This document shows positions 1 to 6,994 of a stretch of 7,085 bases of DNA, piece after piece (positions within the stretch are counted from its first letter, which is position 1; the number at the start of each line of letters is the position of its first letter). The DNA comes from Desulfonatronospira sp. (GTDB lineage: Bacteria; Desulfobacterota; Desulfovibrionia; Desulfovibrionales; Desulfonatronovibrionaceae). Location of the stretch: contig PWSL01000073.1 in the NCBI GenBank assembly GCA_003563255.1, positions 1-7,085 of the forward strand, read 5' to 3'. Under the pieces are notes generated by a model, which did no database searches, was not told where the DNA came from, and saw only the letters and a list, made by a program, of their open reading frames with translations. Both the position numbers and the translations under genes were made by a program.

Positions 1-1991
1 ACCGGGCCGATGGCCACGGCGTTGGCTGCGCGCTGGACCGCCTTGTAGGTGTTGTTGCCGGTGTTGAGATCCGGAAAGATATATACAGTAGCCCTGCCGG
101 CAACCTTGGAATCGGGCATCTTGGCCCTGGCCACCTCCGGGTCGTATGCAGCATCGTATTGAATGGGGCCTTCCAGGAGCAGTTCAGGGGCCTTGGACCG
201 GGCTATTTCCGTAGCCTGGCGCACTTTCTTGACGTCCTCTCCGGCACCGGACTCTCCCGTAGAATAGGAAAGCATGGCCACCCTGGGTTCCACCCCGAAC
301 TGCACAGCGGTTTCGCTGGAGGAAATGGCGATTTCCGCCAGCTGCTCTGCAGAAGGGTTGGGATTGACCGCACAGTCCCCAAATACCAGGACCCGGTCAG
401 GAAGACACATGAAAAAAACTGATGACACCAGGGAGATGCCCTGCTTTGTCCTGATGAACTGCAGGGCCGGGCGTATGGTCTGCTGCGTGGTGGTGATGGA
501 TCCGGAGACCATGCCGTGGGCATGATCCTTGTAGACCATCATGGTCCCGAAATAAGTAGGTTCGGACATGGTATCCCTGGCCACTTCCGGGGTAACGCCT
601 TTGGCCTTGCGCAGTTCCAGATAAGTATCTGCGTAGTCTTCAAACTCCTTGGAGGATGTAGGGTCCAAAAGCAGGGCTTTTTCCAGGTGCAGCCCCATCT
701 GGGAGGCCCTGGTGCGCATCCTGTCCGGTTCCCCCAGGATGGTCAGGTCCACGATACCCCGGCGCAGAAGGATATCAGCGGCCTGCAGGACACGGTCGGA
801 AGAGCCTTCGGGAAGGACGATATGCTTCTTGTCTGCTTTGGCCTTTTCCAGAAGACTGAATTCAAACATGATGGGAGTGACCCGGGTGGAGCGTTTGGCT
901 TCCAGGCGGCTGAGCAAAGCCTCGGTATCCACATGCTCTTCAAAGGAGCCAAGGGCAGTGGCCACCTTTTTTTCATCTTCGGGATCGATGCGGCCGTAAA
1001 GTTCGGTAAGGATGCGGGCCACTTTAAATGTATGCCCCTCTACAGCCAGAATGGGCAGGGGTACTCCAGCCCAGCCTTCAAGCAGCCTGGTCATGGAGGC
1101 CGGTGGGTGCATGCCTCCGGTGAGGACGATGCCGGCCACTTCCGGGTAGGTCCGGGACTGGCGGGTGGAAAAGCAGCCCAGGAGTATGTCGGAGCGGTCT
1201 CCAGGGGTTATTACCAGGCAGTTCTGGGTTACATATTCCAGAAAGTTGTTTACCTGCATGGCTGCCACCAGGTAGTCATCCACCTGGACATCCAGAAAGT
1301 CATGGCCGCTTATGACTTCGCCTCCCAGCCACTTATGCACGTCCTGAACCGTGGGTTTGCCCAGAGAATCCACCTCTGGGATGAGAAAGCTCAGGCAGTC
1401 GGCCTCGTCCCGGAACTTGCAGCGCAGCCCGGACAGGATTTCATACTTGTCCTCTACCCTGGAGCGATTGATGACGGTGGCCAGTATGTCCACCCCTTTT
1501 TCTATAAAGCTGTCAATGGCCAGCTGGGTCTGGGAAACTACCTGCTTGGGATTTTTTTTCTGGGCGTTGGTTATGAGTATTACTGGTGAGCCCAGGTTGG
1601 CGGCTATTTCGGCATTTATATCATATTCAAAGGCCGAGTCCGTACCGACGAAGTCCGTGCCTTCGCACAGAACAAAATCGTACTTTTTTTCCAGGGCCTT
1701 GTACTTGGACATGATATTTTCCATGAGCAGGTAGTGCTTGCCCTGGTTGATCAGATCCCGGGCCTCTTCCAGGGTGTAGGCGTAAGCTTCTTCATAGGAC
1801 TGCTGCAGCTGAAACCTGGACATGATGAGGTGGATGTCGTGGTCCACCTTGCCCTCCTGCAGGGTATTGATGATGGGTCTGAAAAAACCCACCTTGCGGA
1901 TATTGCGCCTGAGCATCTGCATCAGGCCCAGGCAGACGGCTGATTTGCCGCTTCTGGGTTCAGTGTTGATAACGAATAGGTTGTTGGCCAT
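1..1991 (-). CDS. pta: Phosphate acetyltransferase, long form, C-terminal end missing
   Basis: Transfers the acetyl group of acetyl-CoA to phosphate, giving acetyl phosphate and CoA in the cytoplasm; with acetate kinase this yields ATP from acetyl-CoA. I read 663 codons without a stop from the ATG at 1991 to the window edge. The N-terminus is a P-loop, BioD-like domain with TEPRSGKS at residues 10-17; the middle matches a DRTGG-type domain (GIVLTGG); the PTA_PTB catalytic domain starts shortly before LPEGSSDR (about residue 393) and includes SLVSSVFFM, GDCAVNPNPSAEQLAEIA, SYSTGESGAG (about 575-584) and IFPDLNTGNNTYKAVQR near the edge. Compared with E. coli Pta (714 aa), about 36-40 residues are missing on the left, so the full protein should be near 700 aa. 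The start is supported by AGGAG at 1998-2002, six bases upstream. It lies 63 nt after the GlcF-like gene. An A8 run (coding sense, 1552-1559) is in frame and appears intact. Identification is very secure. Confidence 0.97.
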   Translation of the reverse strand, partial: MANNLFVINTEPRSGKSAVCLGLMQMLRRNIRKVGFFRPIINTLQEGKVDHDIHLIMSRFQLQQSYEEAYAYTLEEARDLINQGKHYLLMENIMSKYKALEKKYDFVLCEGTDFVGTDSAFEYDINAEIAANLGSPVILITNAQKKNPKQVVSQTQLAIDSFIEKGVDILATVINRSRVEDKYEILSGLRCKFRDEADCLSFLIPEVDSLGKPTVQDVHKWLGGEVISGHDFLDVQVDDYLVAAMQVNNFLEYVTQNCLVITPGDRSDILLGCFSTRQSRTYPEVAGIVLTGGMHPPASMTRLLEGWAGVPLPILAVEGHTFKVARILTELYGRIDPEDEKKVATALGSFEEHVDTEALLSRLEAKRSTRVTPIMFEFSLLEKAKADKKHIVLPEGSSDRVLQAADILLRRGIVDLTILGEPDRMRTRASQMGLHLEKALLLDPTSSKEFEDYADTYLELRKAKGVTPEVARDTMSEPTYFGTMMVYKDHAHGMVSGSITTTQQTIRPALQFIRTKQGISLVSSVFFMCLPDRVLVFGDCAVNPNPSAEQLAEIAISSSETAVQFGVEPRVAMLSYSTGESGAGEDVKKVRQATEIARSKAPELLLEGPIQYDAAYDPEVARAKMPDSKVAGRATVYIFPDLNTGNNTYKAVQRAANAVAIGP

Positions 1992-2016
1992 CAAGCGCTC
2001 CTGGTCTTTTTCTTCT

Positions 2017-2050
2017 GTTGTCAGTCGTCTGATACCAGGCGACTGACAAC
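2017..2050 (-). promoter_or_regulatory. Intercistronic hairpin between the glcF-like gene and pta
   Basis: A perfect 11-bp inverted repeat, GTTGTCAGTCG (2017-2027) and CGACTGACAAC (2040-2050), encloses a 12-nt loop. It begins 4 nt after the GlcF-like stop codon and ends 25 nt before the pta start. In the direction of transcription the stem is followed by an A-rich, not a T-rich, stretch, so it does not look like an intrinsic terminator. An RNA hairpin that protects the upstream message from 3' decay, or a processing site, is more likely; a DNA operator is possible. The repeat is directly visible, the role is inference. Confidence 0.6.
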
Positions 2051-2054
2051 AATT

Positions 2055-3326
2055 TTACAATGATTCAGCATAGAGTTCCAGTACATGCTTTACAGGCATG
2101 GAGGCCTCTTCCTGGGAGAGCATGTCGGCAAGCTGGAGCATGCAGGCTGGACAGGCTGTTGCGGTCATCCGGGCCTGGGAGGATTTGATGTTGCGGGCCT
2201 TTTCCCGCCCGATATCTCTGGAAAGCTGGTAGTGCTTGATATTGAAGCTTCCCCCGGATCCGCAGCATGACGTCCCTCCGGGAATCTCGGCCACGCTGTA
2301 TTTGCCTCCGGCCTCGATTACAGCCCTGGGCTGGACCGTAACCTTGAGACTGTTTCGCAGGTGACAGGGATCGTGGTAGGCTACTGGTGTATTGCCGGTC
2401 TTTGATGTCTCGGGCTTGACTCCCAGCACATCCACAAGGAACTGGCTTACATCCATGATGTTGTCCGTTATGACCCGGCCCAGGCTGCCCTTGTGGTATT
2501 CCGGCCAGAGCTTGCGCATGGTGGAGGTGCAGGTGGCGCAGGGAGTTAAAAGATAATCCCATTGTCCAGCGGAAAAGAGTTCCACGTTCTGACGTACCAT
2601 AGTGGAAAAGGCGTCAGACTCCCCGGAGGACAGGGCGGGAATGCCGCAGCAGGCCTGGTTTGCGGGCATGTAGACCCCCACCTGGTGGTGTTTGAATATT
2701 TTCAGGGCTGCCTGGCCGACATCCGGGAAGACCTTGTCGGTAACGCATCCCGGAAAAAAAGCCACCTTGATGCCCGAGGATCCGGCCTGAGTGTCCAGGC
2801 TGGGAACCTGCCTGTGCAAAGGCTTTCCGGCCAGCTTTTTGAAGTGGCGGTCCCGGATAAGGGGCGCATTGAACCGGGCGCAGGAAGTGCCTATGATCTG
2901 GTCGGCATCCTTGCTGAAGATCCCTTGAAAGACTGAACTCATGGAAAGAAGGGCGTTCATGAGTTTGGGCTTGGTCAGCAGACGTCTGAAAATAAGCCTC
3001 TGTGTGGGGGATAGCCCGAGATAGCCGTTTAAAACGGCCCTGGCCTTGAGGAAGATATCCGTGACCTTGACCCCGGAAGGGCAGTTGGCCTCGCATGTGC
3101 CGCACAAAAGGCAGCGGTTCAGATTGTCCTGCACCTGCCTGGGATCTTTGAGCATCTCCTGGGAAAGCCCGGATAAAAGGGCCAGCTTGCCCCGGGTGAC
3201 GTCGGTTTCCTTGCCGGATATGGTGAACACAGGACACTGGGCCTGGCACATGCCGCAGCGCATGCAGCGCGTGAGCAGGTCGTCCAGTTCCTGAAGCATC
3301 CCGGCTAATTGTTTTATATCGGCCAT
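2055..3326 (-). CDS. glcF: GlcF-type iron-sulfur subunit of a lactate/glycolate dehydrogenase
   Basis: 423-aa electron-transfer subunit expected to take electrons from the FAD subunit encoded just upstream and pass them toward the respiratory chain on the cytoplasmic side of the membrane. Two ferredoxin-type [4Fe-4S] motifs are present: C21/C24/C27/C31 (CMRCGMCQAQCP) and C72/C75/C78/C82 (CLLCGTCEANCP). Two cysteine-rich CCG domains follow: C194 with CCG at 226-228 and C263/C266, then C321 with CCG at 354-356 and C392/C395. These CCG domains resemble those of heterodisulfide reductase HdrB, GlcF and LutA. No membrane segment or signal peptide is seen. The length fits GlcF. The start is fixed by GGAGG at 3332-3336, five bases upstream. 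The 15-nt gap to the FAD gene suggests co-translation and a complex. Substrate (D-lactate, L-lactate or glycolate) cannot be told from sequence; the lactate permease and pta neighbours favour lactate. Confidence 0.93.
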   Translation of the reverse strand: MADIKQLAGMLQELDDLLTRCMRCGMCQAQCPVFTISGKETDVTRGKLALLSGLSQEMLKDPRQVQDNLNRCLLCGTCEANCPSGVKVTDIFLKARAVLNGYLGLSPTQRLIFRRLLTKPKLMNALLSMSSVFQGIFSKDADQIIGTSCARFNAPLIRDRHFKKLAGKPLHRQVPSLDTQAGSSGIKVAFFPGCVTDKVFPDVGQAALKIFKHHQVGVYMPANQACCGIPALSSGESDAFSTMVRQNVELFSAGQWDYLLTPCATCTSTMRKLWPEYHKGSLGRVITDNIMDVSQFLVDVLGVKPETSKTGNTPVAYHDPCHLRNSLKVTVQPRAVIEAGGKYSVAEIPGGTSCCGSGGSFNIKHYQLSRDIGREKARNIKSSQARMTATACPACMLQLADMLSQEEASMPVKHVLELYAESL

Positions 3327-3341
3327 GTTTTCCTCCCGGGG

Positions 3342-4733
3342 TTAGGCGAGCAAAGGTCCGAGCATCTTGCCCGGATTCAGGATATCTTTAGGGTCCAGTA
3401 CGCTTTTCATACGGCGGGAGTATTCAATGGCGGCAACGCCGTATTCCTGGTGCATGAATTTGGACTTGGCAATGCCTATGCCGTGCTCACCGGAAAGGGT
3501 CCCCCCCAGGTCCAGGGCTACGTCGAAGATTTCGTCGATGGCTTTTTCCACTCTCTCCCATTCCTGGGTATCGCGCTTGTCGGTAAGAATGGTCGGGTGC
3601 AGGTTGCCGTCCCCGGCATGGCCGAAGGTGCCTATGGTCAGCTTGTATTCCCTGGCTATGCGTTTCAAGGCCTGCATCATGTCCGGTATCTTTGAGCGGG
3701 GAACGGTGGCGTCCTCCAGGACGGTTGTGGGTTTGACCCTGGCCAGTGCGGGCAGAGCGTCGCGTCTGGCCTGCCAGACTGCATCGCGCTGCTTGGCGTC
3801 CTGGGCCACTGTGAACTGCCTGGCCCCGTGCTGTTTGCAGATCTCCTGGACCTGGGCAGCGTCGTCTTCCACCTGGGCCGGATGACCATCCACCTCCAGA
3901 AGAAGCAGTGCAGCGGCCTCGGTATTAAGCCCCGCTCCGCGGAAGTTTTCCACAGTCTTGATGGTGAAGTTGTCCATGAATTCCAGGGTGGCCGGGACTA
4001 TTTTGGCTGCAATGATTGCGGAAACAGCCTGGGAGGCCGCGCCCACGTCGTCGAATTCAGCCATCATGGATTTGATTGCCTTTGGAGGCGGCACCAGCTT
4101 GAGAATCAGTTTTTCAAAGACGCCCAGGGTGCCTTCGGAGGCCACCATGAGTCCGGCCAGGTTGTAGCCGGTAACGCACTTGACCGTTCTGGATCCTGAT
4201 TTGACCAGTTCTCCGTTGACGTCGAAAAAGTCCACGCCCATGACGTAGTCCTTGGTCACCCCGTACTTGAGCGCTCTCAGGCCCCCGGCGTTTTCAGCCA
4301 CGTTGCCTCCCAGGGTGGAAACAGCCTGGGAGCCGGGATCCGGCGGATACAAAAGACCTTTGGAGGCCACCTGGGCCGCGAACTTGGCCGTGATTACTCC
4401 GGGCTGTACCACGGCGTACAGGTCTTCTTCGTTTATTTCCAGGACCTTATTTAAAGAGGTGGTCAGGCAGACAATTCCTCCTGGATGAGGGATAGTGCCC
4501 CCGGAAAGGTTGGTTCCGGCACCGCGTACTGTCAGTTTGAGTTCGTTGTCGTTACAGAGTTTAACAACCTGGCCCAGGGCTTCGGAAGATGTCGGCCGGA
4601 CCACCATGGCCGGGCTGACCTGGTCCAGCACCGCTGAGTCGTAGGAATAGGCGTACATCTCGGACTCGCTGGTCATGACGTTGTCCTGCCCCACCACTTT
4701 GGCGAATTCTTTCTGCAGACTGTCGTTGGACAT
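3342..4733 (-). CDS. glcD: GlcD-type FAD-linked 2-hydroxyacid dehydrogenase (probable D-lactate dehydrogenase)
   Basis: 463-aa flavoprotein of the VAO/PCMH fold that oxidises a 2-hydroxy acid to the 2-oxo acid, most likely D-lactate to pyruvate here. The N-terminal FAD_binding_4 domain (about 35-175) shows GAGTNLSGG (71-79), PPDPGS (130-135) and GGNVAENAGG (142-151). The FAD-oxidase C-terminal domain carries HAGDGNLH (372-379) and SGEHGIG (414-420). In related D-lactate and D-2-hydroxyglutarate dehydrogenases, the His residues of the first motif and the Glu/His region of the second belong to the metal- and substrate-binding site. Length is typical and no key motif is missing. AAGGAG at 4740-4745, six bases before the ATG, supports the start. 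The GlcF-like subunit follows after 15 nt. No GlcE subunit is encoded in the window, so this is a two-subunit arrangement unlike E. coli glcDEF. Family assignment is secure; substrate and stereospecificity are inferred from context. Confidence 0.94.
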   Translation of the reverse strand: MSNDSLQKEFAKVVGQDNVMTSESEMYAYSYDSAVLDQVSPAMVVRPTSSEALGQVVKLCNDNELKLTVRGAGTNLSGGTIPHPGGIVCLTTSLNKVLEINEEDLYAVVQPGVITAKFAAQVASKGLLYPPDPGSQAVSTLGGNVAENAGGLRALKYGVTKDYVMGVDFFDVNGELVKSGSRTVKCVTGYNLAGLMVASEGTLGVFEKLILKLVPPPKAIKSMMAEFDDVGAASQAVSAIIAAKIVPATLEFMDNFTIKTVENFRGAGLNTEAAALLLLEVDGHPAQVEDDAAQVQEICKQHGARQFTVAQDAKQRDAVWQARRDALPALARVKPTTVLEDATVPRSKIPDMMQALKRIAREYKLTIGTFGHAGDGNLHPTILTDKRDTQEWERVEKAIDEIFDVALDLGGTLSGEHGIGIAKSKFMHQEYGVAAIEYSRRMKSVLDPKDILNPGKMLGPLLA

Positions 4734-4764
4734 AAAATGCTCCTTGGTAAGATGTCCGGTGTCA

Positions 4765-4798
4765 GCCCCTGGTGCAGATCAATATCTGCACCAGGGGC
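4765..4798 (-). promoter_or_regulatory. Strong intercistronic hairpin between lctP and the glcD-like gene
   Basis: A perfect 15-bp inverted repeat, GCCCCTGGTGCAGAT (4765-4779) and ATCTGCACCAGGGGC (4784-4798), has only a 4-nt loop. It starts 23 nt after the lctP stop and ends 31 nt before the glcD-like start, leaving that gene's ribosome binding site (4740-4745) free. No T-run follows the stem in the transcribed direction (the next bases read TGACACCGG), so this is not a canonical intrinsic terminator. It probably stabilises the 3' end of lctP mRNA after cleavage or causes partial attenuation. The structure is seen, the role inferred. Confidence 0.7.
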
Positions 4799-4821
4799 AT
4801 TGCTGCTGGTTAGTTTAGAGG

Positions 4822-6534
4822 TTAGTACAGGCCAGGGAAGAGTACGAAGGTCAGGAGAGTTACCCACAGTCCGGTTATCACTGCATACAGCAGAAATGGC
4901 CAGAAGGTCTTTCTGAGAATGAGTCCTTCCCTTCCGGACAGACCGACCACCGCACACACGGCCACGATGTTGTGGATGCAGACCATGTTGCCGAAACCGC
5001 CGCCCACGGCCTGGGCCGCTACGATGAGCTGGTGCGGCAGGTCAAGTTGAGAGGCCATGCCCCACTGGAACTCAGAAAAGAGCAGGTTGGACACGGTATT
5101 GGAACCGGTGATGAATGCTCCCAGACCTCCGATGAAGCCGGCGAAGAAGGGCCAGGTCTGACCGGTGACGGCGGCTATGGCTTCGGCCAGGGCCAGGGGC
5201 ATGGAGGGATAGAGGTTGGGGTTCAGGGCTTCGTCGCCTATGCCGGATCCTCTGAAGATGGACACCAGGGCCACAGCGAAAAACAGGGCTATGGCCGGAT
5301 TTTTAATGCGCTTGATTGCATCCACCCATGCAGATTTGACTTTGTCCGCCCCCATCTGGTGAATGAAAATGGTCAGAATGGCCACCAGCATAAAGGGGAT
5401 GGTTCCCGGCAGGTAGAGTATTGCGATGGAACCGCTGACCGCTTCATAGCCCAGGATATTCTGGAAATCGATGGTGATGCCGGCCAGGAAGGACTTGAGA
5501 GGCAGCCATTCCAGGCGGGTGAGCACCAGGATGAAACCGATAAGGATGTAGGGAGACCAGGCCTTGAGCTGGCTCATGCGGGCCTGGTACTTGCTGCCTT
5601 CCACTGCACTGACAGATCCGGTCCATTCCGGATCCCAGTCCTTCTGGGTGCCGAAGGTGAAAATATCCTTGGGAACGGCAATGCCCTGCTTGGCACCCCA
5701 GACCACGATGCCCAGACCGATGAGACCGCCCACCAGACTTGGGAATTCCGGGCCGATGAGCCAGGCCAGAAGCACGTAGGGAACTGCAAAGGCAACAGAG
5801 GCAAAGATGCAGAACTTCCACGCTCCAAAGCCGTCAGCCCAGGAGCGGTTGGGCCCGAAAAAGCGGGTAATAAAGCCCAGCATGAAAATGGGCAGGATTA
5901 TGGCCATGGGCAGGTGCATAATCGATGACCACTGACCGATGACCTCGCCGAATGATATGGGGTCGGAAAAGTTCAGGGCCTCTGCGCCTGTGGCTACGGC
6001 CCGGGTTACAAAGTCCTGCAGTGGTCCCAGGCCCAGTACAATGGGTGTTCCCACGGCCCCAAAGGTAACCGGGACAGAATTGAAGGTCAGACAGATGACC
6101 GCCGCTGCCAGGGGTGGGAAACCCAGAGCCAGCAGCAGCGGAGCAGCCAGGGCCGCAGGCGTGCCGAATCCGGCGGCGCCCTCGATAAAGGCTGCAAAGA
6201 GAAACCCGATGATGATGGCCTGGACCCGCATGTCCGGAGAGACATCCTGCATCCCGGCCTGGATGGTTTCCATGCCCCCTGAATCGCGCAGGGTCATGAG
6301 TATGAGAATGGCTCCAAATACGATGATCAAAATTCCTATGGCGCCGATCACCCCCTGGATGGAAAGAGCGGCCACGTAACCCACGGGCAGTTGCCAGACA
6401 ATGATGCCGGCCAGGGCGGCTGCCAGCCAGGCAATCGGCATGGCCTTGGTGGCCGGCCAGCGCAGTCCGGCCATGAGAACCAGGGCGATAGCAATGGGTA
6501 TCGCCGCTAAAAGGGCCAAAAATCCTACAGACAT
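4822..6534 (-). CDS. lctP: L-lactate permease (LctP/LldP family)
   Basis: 570-aa integral membrane protein that imports lactate, probably with protons; family members often also carry D-lactate and glycolate. The protein is hydrophobic throughout, with roughly a dozen or more predicted membrane spans; the first runs from about residue 5 to 25. Family signatures are the segment at about 114-163 ([19 protein letters not shown], then [13 protein letters not shown]) and, near the C-terminus, [16 protein letters not shown] from about residue 477, followed by [14 protein letters not shown]. It ends PGLY, as a complete LctP of usual length. The start at 6534 is supported by a full-consensus AAGGAGG at 6544-6550, nine bases upstream. 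It is the first gene visible in the cluster, so the operon promoter probably lies in 6535-6739. Nothing appears broken or unusual. Confidence 0.96.
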   Translation of the reverse strand: MSVGFLALLAAIPIAIALVLMAGLRWPATKAMPIAWLAAALAGIIVWQLPVGYVAALSIQGVIGAIGILIIVFGAILILMTLRDSGGMETIQAGMQDVSPDMRVQAIIIGFLFAAFIEGAAGFGTPAALAAPLLLALGFPPLAAAVICLTFNSVPVTFGAVGTPIVLGLGPLQDFVTRAVATGAEALNFSDPISFGEVIGQWSSIMHLPMAIILPIFMLGFITRFFGPNRSWADGFGAWKFCIFASVAFAVPYVLLAWLIGPEFPSLVGGLIGLGIVVWGAKQGIAVPKDIFTFGTQKDWDPEWTGSVSAVEGSKYQARMSQLKAWSPYILIGFILVLTRLEWLPLKSFLAGITIDFQNILGYEAVSGSIAILYLPGTIPFMLVAILTIFIHQMGADKVKSAWVDAIKRIKNPAIALFFAVALVSIFRGSGIGDEALNPNLYPSMPLALAEAIAAVTGQTWPFFAGFIGGLGAFITGSNTVSNLLFSEFQWGMASQLDLPHQLIVAAQAVGGGFGNMVCIHNIVAVCAVVGLSGREGLILRKTFWPFLLYAVITGLWVTLLTFVLFPGLY

Positions 6535-6739
6535 GTCTCAATACCTCCTTAACTGATTAAAAGTGTTGATATTTATGCACAACTTACGCTTTATCGACAC
6601 TTGTTTGATTTTTCCGGACAGTCAAAAGTCTTCGTGCAAGTCTCTAAACCCTGCAGCGCATCGAATAAAATGTATGGTTTGAGGTATCTGTTTAGCGCGT
6701 TTTGAAAGCAGGTGCCAGTAATCACCACCGAGGACCCTC
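6535..6739 (-). promoter_or_regulatory. Presumed promoter and leader region of the lctP operon
   Basis: About 205 bases between the lctP start and the inserted repeat element contain no credible gene. The only firm signal is the AAGGAGG ribosome binding site (6544-6550). I looked for a sigma-70 promoter on the minus strand: a TTGACT hexamer (6628-6633) is present, but no good -10 box lies at the usual 16-18 nt spacing. No clean sigma-54 -24/-12 pair is present either. The transcription start therefore remains unassigned. Placement of the promoter here is inference from gene position. Confidence 0.4.
6565..6583. promoter_or_regulatory. Weak dyad, possible Crp/Fnr-type operator
   Basis: The plus strand reads GTTGATATTTATGCACAAC, an AT-centred imperfect dyad with GTTG/CAAC ends. 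It contains TTGATATTTATGCA, where the left half matches the FNR half-site TTGAT and the right half matches only 3 of 5 bases. It lies 30-50 bases upstream of the lctP ATG and just upstream of its ribosome binding site, where a repressor or an activator of a nearby start could act. The match is weak and could be chance. Confidence 0.2.
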
Positions 6740-6747
6740 CTGAATGG
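6740..6747 (+). repeat. Target-site duplication, left copy
   Basis: CTGAATGG directly abuts the left terminal inverted repeat of the MITE and recurs in the same orientation at 6927-6934 beside the right terminus. Eight bases is the duplication length typical of IS66-family transposition. Confidence 0.8.
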
Positions 6748-6781
6748 GTAACTTCTCAATAACTCCGGGCAGTATTCTTGG

Positions 6782-6801
6782 ATACCGGCTTCCGCCAGTA
6801 T
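6782..6801 (-). repeat. Short palindromic repeat module inside the MITE, left
   Basis: ATACCGGC (6782-6789) and GCCAGTAT (6794-6801) form a stem with one mismatch and a 4-nt loop. On the minus strand the surroundings read GTCATACTGGCGGAAGCCGG followed by TATCCA, resembling the widespread intergenic palindrome of form GTCATNCCGGCGAAAGCCGGNATCCAG, whose spurious translation gives VIxAxAGIQ-like peptides. It points opposite to the module at 6836-6878. Confidence 0.6.
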
Positions 6802-6835
6802 GACATCACAATGCAACGACCTGTTTTCATTCGTC

Positions 6836-6878
6836 ATTCCGGCGAAGCTTGTCCCGGGCTTGAACCGGGAGCCGGAAT
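6836..6878 (+). repeat. Nested palindromic repeat module inside the MITE, right
   Basis: The outer stem is ATTCCGGC (6836-6843) with GCCGGAAT (6871-6878); an inner stem TCCCGG (6852-6857) with CCGGGA (6865-6870) lies within it. The flanks CGTC on the left and CCAGG on the right match the same widespread intergenic palindrome family as the left module, in the opposite orientation. Just to its right, ATCTTA (6888-6893) and TAAGAT (6897-6902) form another perfect small hairpin with a 3-nt loop. Confidence 0.65.
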
Positions 6879-6926
6879 CCAGGTATTATCTTAGTGTAAG
6901 ATCGCCCAGAATTATTGAGAAGTTAC

Positions 6927-6934
6927 CTGAATGG
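6927..6934 (+). repeat. Target-site duplication, right copy
   Basis: Second copy of CTGAATGG, directly following the right terminal inverted repeat. The flanking bases beyond the two copies differ, so the match ends as expected for a duplication made on insertion. A GTTACC hexamer recurs at 6922-6927 and 6934-6939 and slightly blurs the exact boundary. Confidence 0.8.
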
Positions 6935-6994
6935 TTACCGTAAGATTAAAGTGCACTGCCTTAACACTACAGCGAAACTTATATATTGACCTCC

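Larger units (their letters stand above)
6748..6926. mobile_element. 179-bp MITE with perfect 15-bp terminal inverted repeats
   Basis: The element begins GTAACTTCTCAATAA (6748-6762) and ends with the exact reverse complement TTATTGAGAAGTTAC (6912-6926), flanked by direct 8-bp duplications CTGAATGG. Inverted similarity continues inward: AATAACTCCGGGC on the left against AATAATTCTGGGC on the right (reverse complement), then TTGGATACCGGC against CTGGATTCCGGC after a roughly 15-base length difference. It has no transposase gene, so it must be mobilised in trans. The 5'-GTAA terminus together with an 8-bp duplication is characteristic of the IS66 family, so an IS66-like parent is my inference. The intact duplication and perfect termini suggest recent insertion, or at least little decay. 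It lies 214 bp upstream of the lctP start codon and so outside the likely core promoter. Confidence 0.82.

Noticed and set aside
1552..1559. Possible frameshift at the homopolymer run in pta
   Set aside because: The frame reads AQKKNPKQ straight through and matches Pta on both sides, so no frame disruption is present.
516..1589. Plus-strand open frame of 357 codons
   Set aside because: It is antisense to pta, which has strong family motifs throughout; the long frame results from codon bias on the opposite strand.
2017..2050. Intrinsic terminator after the glcF-like gene
   Set aside because: The stem is good, but the downstream sequence in the transcribed direction is A-rich (AGAAGAAAAAG) with no U-tract, and pta follows closely with its own ribosome binding site.
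4972..5928. Plus-strand open frame of 318 codons
   Set aside because: It is antisense to lctP, is rich in Gly/His/Gln/Asp with no recognisable domain, and is a shadow of the hydrophobic permease.
6703..6717. Sigma-54-like TGGCACCTGCTTTCA on the minus strand
   Set aside because: The -24 part (TGGCAC) is good, but the essential GC at -12 is absent at the required 10-nt spacing.
6622..6837. 71-codon minus-strand frame starting inside the MITE
   Set aside because: Its ATG and first about 30 codons are translation of the MITE and its palindrome (CDVILAEAGIQ-like peptide) and the rest runs into the lctP leader. There is no ribosome binding site that I would trust and no recognisable domain; it is a chimeric spurious frame.
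6961..6988. Plus-strand promoter-like TTAACA with TATATT
   Set aside because: Spacing is only about 15 nt and no plus-strand gene follows within the window.
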